Shown piece by piece: positions 56,043-64,000 of a DNA stretch of 64,000 nt (positions are counted from its first letter, which is position 1; the number at the start of each line of letters is the position of its first letter). A program made the position numbers and the translations under genes. The notes under the pieces were generated by a model. It was not told the origin of the DNA. It was given only the letters and a program-made list of their open reading frames with translations, and did not search any database. The stretch comes from Euglena gracilis (Eukaryota > Euglenida > Euglenophyceae > Euglenales). The DNA lies in NCBI GenBank assembly GCA_039621445.1, contig CP154956.1, forward strand, positions 81,712,474 to 81,776,473. Reading direction: 5' to 3'.

Positions 56043-57347
56043 CGGGTCATCTGCCTCCTGCCGCCCTCAGGGGGCGTTTCGCCGGACCGACCTAGTCGGC
56101 TGGCCGGACCAACCTAGCCGGCTGGCAGACCAACCTAGCCAGCCAACATGCCGGCTGTCCAGCCGTCCGTCCAGATGAAAGCCACTGTCGCTAGCCGCCT
56201 GGCTATCCAGACCAAACAACACGCACGCCGTACGCAGTGACGGTTGGATCAGGAATGAATGTGTGCACCGGAGGGGGACTTAGTTCGTTCTGCCCAAAGT
56301 ACACCCGGGTGAACGTTCGGACCGAAATACGGCCCGCCTGTTGGCTTTAACCCGCAGGGGCGGACAAAAGAAGTACCGGCCGGAGGCACCCCCCGCCCAA
56401 AAAAACTTGTGGCCACTCGTTCGCCTCGTTGGGAAAATATCGCCAGCAAAAGTGGCCAAAAACCCCATCGGTCCAAAACTGCCCACTACAAACCCTCCAA
56501 AACTTACCCATTTGCCAGACTCAAAAACTGACCCCCCCCAATTTTTTAGCGTTTTTGAGCAAGAGAACTTGTTGCAAAGGAAAAAAAGAATGCAAGAAAC
56601 AAAAAAAAAACAATTTTCAGAAGAAAACGAGCCTCTCATGACAAAACGTTTCTGGTCAAAATCTGGCACCATCTGGCCCAAAACTGGCCACCACGTCTGG
56701 CCCAAAACTGGCCACCACATCTGGCCCAAAACTGGCCAACACATGTGGCCCGAAACTGGCCACCACCTGTGGCCCAAAAGTCTTCAAAATCTTCAAAATC
56801 CCTTTCACATTTAGCACACTGGCACAATCTGAATGGGAGCTTTGCAAAAACAGACCGAAGTTCCTCGGTTTCCTTTGTTCTGGGGCTATTTTGTAAACAG
56901 AAACAAAAAGAAAAGGCAAGAAACAAAACAGTTCACGCCAGGTAAAACAGACTAACCAGCAGCATAAGGCCAAAGAAGCCCCAGCACTGAGGCTAGAAGC
57001 CCTGTCCACCAGCGTACATATGCTCTTGCAAACAGTTCTCCACTTCGCCTTGGTCTTGTCCTTGGACTTATAAGTTGTACAGAAACTTGAAACTTGAAAA
57101 CTTGTACTTGATAATCCCAGCTTGTAACTAGAACCCCGCCAAGAGTCTCAGCCATGTGACATATCGAAAAAAACAAGCAGAAAAGCTACAAAAATTCGGA
57201 ATAAGTTCACTCTCGCGATTTGAGACCAACCCAGCCGTCCGTCCGTCCAGCCAAAATGCACCCTGTCCAGCCGTCCGTCCAGATGAAAGGAATTTCCTCT
57301 AGCCGTCCGTCCGTCCGTCCGTCCGTCCGTCCGTCCGTCCGTCCGTC
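56043..57347. other. Insert within recombinase 2 with short tandem repeats
   Basis: CTGTCCAGCCGTCCGTCCAG plus ATGAAAG occurs at both ends (56,152-56,178 and 57,265-57,291). Inside, a 24-bp repeat (CTGGCCCAAAACTGGCCACC-type) is present about five times at 56,655-56,775; a plus-strand frame through it would encode IWPKTGHH repeats. A (CGTC)n run covers 57,300-57,347. Coding status is doubtful. Confidence 0.5.
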
Positions 57348-57450
57348 CGAACGCCTCCTCAGAAATTTTGCGGATCGCAGCAACAAATTCCTCAGGGGGG
57401 GGGGGAAGTTTCAGTCCGGCCAACGCCACAAGGTTCACCCGTTTAGCCAT
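57348..57450 (-). pseudogene. Possible N-terminus of recombinase 2
   Basis: MAKRVNLVALAGLKLPPPPE then EFVAAIRKISEEAF resembles MAKKAANTMDRMLPQPPKVP...FLATIKQGWE of the recombinase at 23.1 kb in order and spacing. It is cut by the (CGTC)n run. Confidence 0.4.
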
Positions 57451-57499
57451 TAAGAACAAAAACTGAGGACAAGAAGAACATATCACCATCATCAAAGAG

Positions 57500-57720
57500 C
57501 AAACGATTTCCAAGACAGGGATCCGTTAGTGCAAAACGATTTCCAAGACAGGGATCTGTTAGTGTAAAACGATTTCCAAGACAGGCGACCGTTAGTGTAA
57601 AACGATTTCCAAGACAGGCGACCGTTAGTGTAAAACGATTTCCAAGACAGGGATCCGTTAGTGCAAAACGATTTCCAAGACGGCGTACGTTTTCTTGAAA
57701 AAAAATGACAAAACCGGCCA
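57500..57720. repeat. 33-bp tandem array 2
   Basis: Six units of AAACGATTTCCAAGACAGG plus GATCCGTTAGTG or CGACCGTTAGTG variants, ending in the same GACGGCGTACGTTTTCTTG and A8 ATGACAA as array 1, in the same orientation. Confidence 0.85.
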
Positions 57721-57793
57721 AAACTCAAGCCAGGTGCATCGATCGAATGAATTTTCAAGACAGGCGTGCGGGCCCAGACGAAATAGGCTTTAG

Positions 57794-57894
57794 TAAATCA
57801 ATAGACACTAACGATTTCAGCAGGGGCGCCGGGCCGTGCGAGCGAAGCGAGCGGCCCGGCGCCTCTGCTGAAATCGTTGGTGCCTGTTGATTTA
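57794..57894. repeat. Long foldback hairpin
   Basis: 43-bp arms (57794-57836, 57852-57894) with four mismatches and a 15-nt loop. The arm contains CTAACGATTTCAGCAGG, similar to the 33-bp array unit next to it. Confidence 0.9.
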
Positions 57895-58940
57895 TACATA
57901 GAAATTTTTTTTTGAAATGCATGCCCTGTGCTGGGTCTGCTATCTGGAGGAAAAAGAGCGCACACAAGGTGGGTATTTATTGCACAGGCAATCTTCACCT
58001 CTCCCCCCAACCCCAGTGCACCGTGTGATAGGTTGCCAGGTTTTGAAGTTGTACGTGTGACAGGTTGTCAGGGGAAGAAGCCTGTGGCTGCGCCAATCAG
58101 TCGCGACACGTTGGGGATCGACCGTGAGTGCAATGAGAAGTGTTTTGGACAACCGAACCATTCTGGAGAACTGCTTGGGGAGTCTGCGTCGTGGGAAGTA
58201 TGTGGACGATGGTGGTGAGTTCAAGGCGCTGAACTGGGTGTGGGCAGGCCATATCTGGGACGACTGGTCGTATCTGCTGACCACGTTCGAGGAGGCTGTG
58301 GCGTTTGTCTATTTTGTTGAGCGGGATGCATGCACCGTGGCTGTGGCTTTGGAGAGGTACATCCGGTTGAACGCAGGCTGCAATGAATTTGGTTTTTAGT
58401 ATCGGTTATTTTCTGGGTTTATCAATGCAATCTGAAGGAGAGACCATCTGGAACAGAAAATGGAGGACCTCCCTGCGAAGTTGAAGGCGCAGAAGAAGAG
58501 TGTGGTGGAGGCGCAAGACAGTATGTTTTTCACTGATTGGAACTGTGCATGCAATGTGCTGGACCCTACCCTGCGGGGTCGGTCACTCGGTGGCGCTCGA
58601 CTTCGCCAAACCATTTACTCCATTTTCCCCAGACCGCCTCAAAGGAAGGTGACTAACTGGGGGTGGGGGGCAATTGCCCAAAATGCCCAAAATTTGGTGT
58701 TTTCCCGGTTGGACCAAAAAAATGGGACTGGCAGTGGGTGATGTTTTTCAGTTTTTGTCGGTTGGACCAAAAAATGGAGTTCTGGGGGATATACGTGTGG
58801 GAGGTGGCCTGTGTTAGACAGTGGCGTGGAAGACGCTGTTGCGCATGGACTGGCGGACTACCTGTCCCAGACCCACACCAACCGCATGGTTTCTGCACAC
58901 AGGAGGTTAGGCAGGGGTGGGGGGAGGGGTGGGGGGCTCC
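57895..58940 (+). other. Unassigned, with two short protein-like frames
   Basis: Frames at 58,124-58,399 (KYVDDGGEFKALNWVWAGHI, then TTFEEAVAFVYFVERDACTV) and 58,460-58,650 (MEDLPAKLKAQKKSVVEAQD, TDWNCACNVLDPT) have coding-like composition but no recognised domain. They could be exons of one decayed gene. Confidence 0.3.
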
Positions 58941-59919
58941 GCCCCTAAAACCGTCACACCAGGTATACTCTATCTCGTCCCCTTATTTGCTCTTTTTTTT
59001 GAAGCAAAAAAAGTTGTTTGATCCAAGTGTTCGTGGTTTGCCGGCGGCTTGTTCTCCGGGACTGTATCTCTGCTACGGCCAGACGAATGCGTTGCGAAGG
59101 CAGAAAGAAGCTTTTCCATTTTCTTTCCCACGAAGGTCGCAGCAGGTTATTTTTCCGGATGGAAATCGCCACGGAAAATTTCCGGGAGCTCATGGAAATT
59201 ACATAGTGAAATTTCCCGAGGGGCCGGAAACGCCCATTGCTACCGTCCCCCCCCCCTTTTGAATTATTTGGTTGCCGGAACCCAGGTTCTAGCTGAATTC
59301 AGGGACCAAAAGACACAAAATTTTTTTGGGGCACGTGTGCCTGAATTTACCGGAGCGCCGGGTGATTGTTTTCCCCCACTCGGCCTGCCGGGGAGCCCAT
59401 TCTGCGCACAATCACCGAACCGGCAAGGGGGAAACTGGTAACAAAGGCTTGTTCGTTCTACGTTTTCCACTGAAGGCCATTTTCTCGAGTGCCTTCTTTT
59501 TGAAATGCAAAGCATGCACACCTCCCCAGAATTTTCCACACACGAAGACACTACGGCCCACCGGGACACAGACAAGATGCCAACCCTCGGGGGACTCTGA
59601 AGTGGTGGCCCCCACTGCAAGTCTTCCCGATAGCCCTCGGGAAGCGCAAGAAAACACCCCGAAAAGGATCCCCTGCCCTATCCCCACTCCCATCCCCACA
59701 ATCCCCTTTTCCCGCACTCCCGGCCCCACCCCAACTCCCACTCATTCCCCTCCAATCCGAGTCCCTAGTCAATAGCCCTCGAGACTCGTCCCAAGTCCCC
59801 CTCCTGTTCCCGACCCCCTAGCTACCACCCAGGGCCCACCCCCTCAGCTTTTCCCCAGGACCCCACCCTTCCCCCAGCTGATCCCTTCCCTGCCCTTCCC
59901 GTTCCTGTTCCCGTCCGAG
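58941..59919. other. Non-coding stretch with pyrimidine-rich tract
   Basis: About 59,670-59,900 is dominated by CCCCACTCCC-type sequence. AGGTTAGGCAGGGGTGGGGG just upstream (58,904) also occurs at 21,754. No gene supported. Confidence 0.4.
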
Positions 59920-61410
59920 GTGTCCCACCTGTGGGGCGTCCCGGAACTGCAGAGTGAGCGGGCCTGCCGGTGCCCGTGCCCAGCCCGGGGCCACCAAGGA
60001 GCCCTAATGAGGGCATGCGGGCCATCACTTATCACCCCGCCCACGAGCAAGGCCCCGGCGAGTCCGATGGCCGAGACGGGATCCTCATCCCCGTTGGCTG
60101 GCCTAATCCCATCCATGCATCTGTCTGTGCAGTCTGCTCTGCCACCCATGCCAATGGCAGTGCCCTCGCCGTCGCAGCAGGCGCCATCGTCCAGCCGGGT
60201 CGTCGCCGCACCGGTGGAAGTGCCGCCTCCCTACCGGTCTCCCAACGAACACCCGAGCACCGCTACCATGCACGCACACCTCCGCACCCCACCATCATCG
60301 GTCCGGCCGCACAAGGTGCCGCGGCTGGGCCTCTCCGATGACGAAGGAGATGACGAGGGTGACGGAGAAGGAGAAGGTGATCAACAACGCCAGGGAGAAG
60401 GTCCTCGTGATGACGACGAGGTGTGGCTGGCGGCCGGGGACCAGAGCGAGATGTACGACGTCGAGGAGAAGCCGGACGAGGTCATGCAGGTCCCCCCCGA
60501 GTGGGAGGCTGCATGCGCTGCGTTGCAGACGCAGTTGGACCGCCTCTGCAATAGCGTCAATTTCATCGGCTCCAAGGCGAAGGAGATGTGGGATAGCTGG
60601 GCGGCCATGCAAATGGCCGCCGCCGTGAAGGACAAGGCCGACGAGCAAGGTGTGGCGGTGCAAGAGCTGAAGCAAAGGATGGCGGCCCAAGAAGCGGCCC
60701 ACGTGGACCTGATGGAGAAGGTGATGAAGGTGAAGGACGACATCGTCAGACTACATCAAGGAATATCCCAACTCCACAAGCTCATGCCCATGGTGGCCAC
60801 GGCGGAGGAGCGGATGACGCGTGTGGAGAAGTACACCCATGACGCGCTCAGAGACTTCGGTGAGGACCTCCAGAGGGTCCGAGCGAAGGTGAAAGAGGCA
60901 GATGACAACGCCGCAGCCGCGGTGATGGCGGTGAAGAGTGGTGTGCCTGTGAGCGGGCTCACCGAGCTGGTGGAGGTGACGCACCTCAAGACCGCGGTAC
61001 AAGAGCTGCTACAGGTGAAGGAGCGGCAGCATGCCGAGAACGCCCGGCTGTAGGAGAAGATCAACATCACCGAAGGGCAGATGGCCGCCCTCACCGCCAA
61101 GGTGGAGGCGACCGTGGTGGCCCAAGGCAAGGCGATGGAGGTGACGCCGCATCTCGCGGCGCAGCTGCAGTATCGGCACAACGAGAACGCATGGCCGAAG
61201 GAGCAGGTCAAGATCCTGGTGGCGCAGGTGTCCACCCTCACCAACAAGGTGGACAAGAAGCGCAAACTTGAGAAAACTGCTTTCAATGCAAGGCGTGCTT
61301 CCTTCATTGCAGCAATCTTTCCCTTGCCCCCCCCCCCCCGTTCACAGTTGACCTGTCATCCTCCGGTGACACATCATCAACCACAATTGTGCTGGGGACA
61401 TTTTCATTGA
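59920..61410 (+). CDS. GC-rich coiled-coil ORF with internal amber codon
   Basis: A 377-residue frame from ATG 59,920 ends at TAG 61,051-61,053, but the same frame stays open to 61,408, giving 497 codons in all. The first 135 residues are Pro/Ser-rich, followed by an acidic patch (SDDEGDDEGDGEGEGD), then a long Ala/Glu/Lys/Gln-rich region with heptad character (about 185-460). No zinc knuckle, protease or polymerase is visible. The layout would suit a retrotransposon gag/ORF1-like or a structural protein, but I do not recognise it. Base composition (third-position G/C) is unlike the surrounding A/T- and repeat-rich DNA. The amber codon may be a mutation, readthrough or a sign of decay. Confidence 0.5.
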
Positions 61411-62474
61411 TTTGCAAAGGAGAACAACAACAAAAAAGGGAAGGTTTAAATTTTCTCGGAGGCGAAAAAATTTTGAGTCAGAAAATTCTCAAGAGGGGAA
61501 AAAATCTGAGGGGGGGCACCCCTTGCGTCCCCCCCCCCCCGTTTTGTACACCAATGGCGAAAAGGGGAAAGCCGGATTTTGTTGTAATAAAAGAGTTGGA
61601 CCAAAGGGGGTTTTGGGGACGTGGGGGGGGGGACGGGGGGGGGGGGACGCGGGGGCACCACCATTTTGGGTGCCATGGGCAGGGTTGTTCGTGTTAAAAA
61701 CAGGTCGTTTTAAAACACTGATTTAAATTAGTTTAAAACAACCGAGCCCCGGAGACGTATAAAACAGCTGGCATACGTCCTCAATGACCCGTATTGAAAA
61801 AACCGGAGCATATCAATCTGCAAACCCGGAATGCCGTGTTTTTGAGCATTTAAATGGCTGTTCCTCACGGAAGATTGACAAAAAAAATCCAGAAAGACAT
61901 GGAAGTGAAAGAATCACCAGTCCACTTTCACAAAATGGACTTTTTTTTGGAACAGGGGTGCTTTTTTTTTTCATCCTTTCATTTGCCTCGCCCAAAGGGG
62001 GGTGAGTTTGCCTTGCGCGGTTTTACATGGGACCCCCCCCCCCCAGAGGATGGGAGCCAAAAGACCAAAAATCAGACTTCTTTTGGACCCAGGTCTTCAT
62101 TGGAACTTTCAAACAAAGCAACAATGAAAGCACAGAAATGGAACATATTTGCAGGTGACAAAGGGGGACAGACAACCGATGTTGGTGCAGCCAGCGGCCC
62201 AAAAACTGGCAAAGAGAAACAGAACTGGGAAATGATGTCTGAGACAACAAGGGTGAAGATGGAAGACCAATCCGGGGGGTTGGTGGAACAAGATGTCAGC
62301 ACCAAAAGGTCTCTTTGCATGCAAATGGAAGGACTGATGTTGGGTGGGGGATGAGGGTGGGTATGAGAAGAACGGAGGAGCCTTTGCAAGGCCAGAGATT
62401 GGTTGGATGCATGGTGGGTTTGCAGTGGTTGGACATGGTAGAAGGGGTGGGTGTGCAGTGATTGGGGGGCTCAC
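61411..62474. other. Non-coding stretch
   Basis: C-run near 61,530, GGGGGGACG minisatellite at 61,620-61,660, then mixed sequence; a 166-codon plus frame from 61,854 lacks any recognisable domain and I do not call it. Confidence 0.4.
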
Positions 62475-62705
62475 TGTTGGAGGGGGCCTTTTCAAGCCCA
62501 GAGCCTTTTTTTGCCACTGGCTGGTTTGAGGGGACTTTTCAGGTCCAGAGACTGGGGGGGGGGGCTTTTCAGGCCCAGCGGCTGGAGGGGCCTTTTTAGG
62601 CCCAGCGGCTGGAGGGCCTTTTCAGGCCCAGTAGCAGGGGGGCCTTTTCAGGCCCAGGGCCTTTTCAGGCCAGTGGCGGGGTTGAGGGTGCCTTTTCAGG
62701 CCCAA
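62475..62705. repeat. GGCCTTTTCAGGCCCAG minisatellite
   Basis: About seven imperfect units of GGCCTTTTCAGGCCCAGNGGCTGG, 25-35 bp apart. GGCCTTTTCAGGCC is itself a near-palindrome. Confidence 0.85.
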
Positions 62706-63149
62706 ATACAGTCCACAGTAGCATGGTGAAGTTCTGCAGCAGCAAGACCAAAAAGGGGTGGGAAGCCCAAAAACTTCAACAGCACGTTGAACTGCTCGAG
62801 CTGGAGTTCTTGTATGTCTTGTCCTGAGCTTGAAGCTCGCTTGGACTTGACTTGTATTTGTGCTTGACTTATGCTTTTGTCTGCACCAGCAGGACTTCTG
62901 TTGCCTGCACCAGCAGTCCTGTAAGTAACTTCGATGATAGTTGAACTCTTGACTTGCATATTAACCCCACCGGGGGTTTTCAATTGTCCGCGATGTATAT
63001 GCGGAAAAAAATAGACACTCAGAAAGAGCAGGCCATAGGAGTTAGGAACGACGTTCCCTTCCGCGATCTGAATCGTTCAAAACTGGTTAAATCTAGTTTA
63101 AAACATTTTTAATGTATTTAACTCTTCCGGAATGTTTTAATTCCAACCC
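62706..63149. other. Unassigned spacer
   Basis: TTGACTTGTATTTGTGCTTGACT-like direct repetition near 62,840-62,870 only; no gene supported. Confidence 0.4.
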
Positions 63150-63610
63150 TGGCCATGGGGGTGTCCCCGCGTGACCCCCCTTTTTGGCCAAAAAAGTTCG
63201 GGAGAAAAGTTGGCCGGTGCCAAATTTGATTAAATGTTGAGGTACATTCCTAATTTTGAGCAATAAACCCCGCAAATGTCGGGATGGTGATTCCTTATTT
63301 GGTGTCCTAATTTCATACAGAGAATCCTCCACAAAAAGGACACCAAGCCACTTGGGGGGGTCGGCACGCCGTGGCGAGGGGGTCCGGCTAGGGGGGGTTT
63401 GGCGTGGCGAGGGGGTCCCGGAGGGGGGGGGAGGGGTGCGCAGGGGTCTGCCAATTTTTTTTCTGGTGGGCCTGACATGGCGCGGCGAGGGGGTCTGAAA
63501 AGGGGGGGGGTAAAATGGCGTGGCGAGGGGGTCGGTGAGGGGGGGGGGAAGGGGTGTGCCGACCCCCCTTGGTGGGGACGCGGGGGGGGGGGACGCGGGG
63601 GGGGCGACCC
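63150..63610. repeat. Composite AATTAGG/GGCGAGGGGGTC repeat, inverted copy
   Basis: CCCCGCGTGACCCC, ATTCCTAATTTTGAG and GTGTCCTAATTTC precede several TGGCGTGGCGAGGGGGTC units and GGGGACGCGGGG. The order is the inverse of 22,040-22,640. Confidence 0.65.
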
Positions 63611-63629
63611 GGTCGTCAAGGCTCCCGAT

Positions 63630-63773
63630 GGACTGGAGCCTTGACGACTGGGTCTCCGGCCTGGATGATGAGCGACGGGATGCTCTTGTCTCCCGGCTCT
63701 TGTCCGAGCAAGACCACCCAAGGCACCCCATGCTGACCCCATGCTGTGTTGATGGGGCAGGGTGGTTGTGAGT
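63630..63773 (+). CDS. Possible short exon upstream of the terminal ORF
   Basis: The frame MDWSLDDWVSGLDDERRDAL then VSRLLSEQDHPRHP has coding-like composition and stops at 63,769-63,771. It may belong with the ORF starting at 63,812, but no clear splice sites join them. Confidence 0.3.
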
Positions 63774-63811
63774 GTGAGTCATGGTTGTGCTTTTGGGTTC
63801 CTTGCCCCAAC

Positions 63812-64000
63812 ATGCGCAAACGGTACGGCAAGAGTCGAGGCCGTGGGGGAAGCGTGCGGTGGCACCGCAGGAATCCTTACCTCTGCTGCCCGACTCTGCC
63901 TCGTCACGAGCTTGATGTAGATGATGGCCTGGACACTGAGCGTCATGACGACGCTCCGGCCGAGGCTGTTGATGCCATAGCTGAGCGTTTGGATGTTGAG
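63812..64000 (+). CDS. Partial ORF running off the window
   Basis: From ATG 63,812 the frame is open for 63 codons to the edge. It starts very basic (MRKRYGKSRGRGGSVRWHRR), has a Cys pair (YLCCPTLP), then turns acidic with DELD/DDGLD. The GC-rich composition resembles the 59.9-kb ORF. Function unknown. Confidence 0.4.
   Translation, partial: MRKRYGKSRGRGGSVRWHRRNPYLCCPTLPRHELDVDDGLDTERHDDAPAEAVDAIAERLDVE

Noticed and set aside
55235-57720. CRISPR-like pattern in the 33-bp arrays
   Set aside because: The units lack true unique spacers (the variable part is a few recurring variants), there are no cas genes, and the context is eukaryotic transposon DNA.
61854-62354. 166-codon plus-strand frame
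   Set aside because: No recognisable domain, compositionally ordinary for random sequence in this region, and crossed by homopolymer runs.

Overview
This window looks like repeat-rich nuclear DNA from a eukaryote, probably a protist or alga; the species cannot be fixed from sequence alone. The evidence is short GT-AG introns inside transposase genes, BED-finger/DUF659 hAT transposases, a Tc1/mariner-type transposase relic, Crypton-like tyrosine recombinases, tRNA-like sequences, long dinucleotide microsatellites, a 17-kb satellite array and a short TTAGGG tract. There are no operons, Shine-Dalgarno sites or bacterial gene packing. Very little of the window is plausible host coding sequence.

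Layout. 1-7 kb: dense small non-autonomous DNA transposons. These include two hAT-type elements with 17-bp terminal inverted repeats (TIRs) and perfect 8-bp target-site duplications (TSDs), and a MULE-like family with a perfect 9-bp TSD. 7-10.3 kb: a probable host gene on the minus strand for a four-membrane-span protein, split by repeat-filled introns. 11-13.4 kb: a decayed Tc1/mariner-type transposase broken by a 702-bp hAT element. 14-17 kb: A/T hairpins, C-rich minisatellites and G-tract inverted repeats. 16.9-21.5 kb: a 1,829-bp tandem duplication (two full units and one partial) built from a 716-bp hAT-like element, the tail of a tyrosine-recombinase gene, and a hAT-like segment carrying tRNA-like sequences. 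21.3-23.1 kb: the rest of that recombinase gene, interrupted by a composite repeat. 23.7-25 kb: 5' part of a hAT transposase with introns. 25-32.9 kb: microsatellites, hairpins and mostly featureless DNA. 32.9-50.0 kb: the satellite, a 77-bp unit with 51- and 55-bp variants and higher-order repeats. 50.1-52.6 kb: an unrecognised decayed gene bracketed by related palindromes. 53.5-57.7 kb: hAT transposase pieces and a second tyrosine-recombinase relic flanked by 33-bp arrays. 59.9-61.4 kb: a GC-rich coiled-coil ORF with an internal amber codon. The window ends inside an ORF.

The genes do not form a pathway. The shared theme is transposition: nested elements, duplications whose breakpoints fall at transposon ends, and repeat families that appear to seed one another. 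The strongest candidates for something new are the hAT-bounded duplication carrying tRNA-like cargo, the palindrome-bracketed ORF block, and the satellite whose unit shares a 19-21 bp core with the MULE-like elements at 3.8-4.8 kb.
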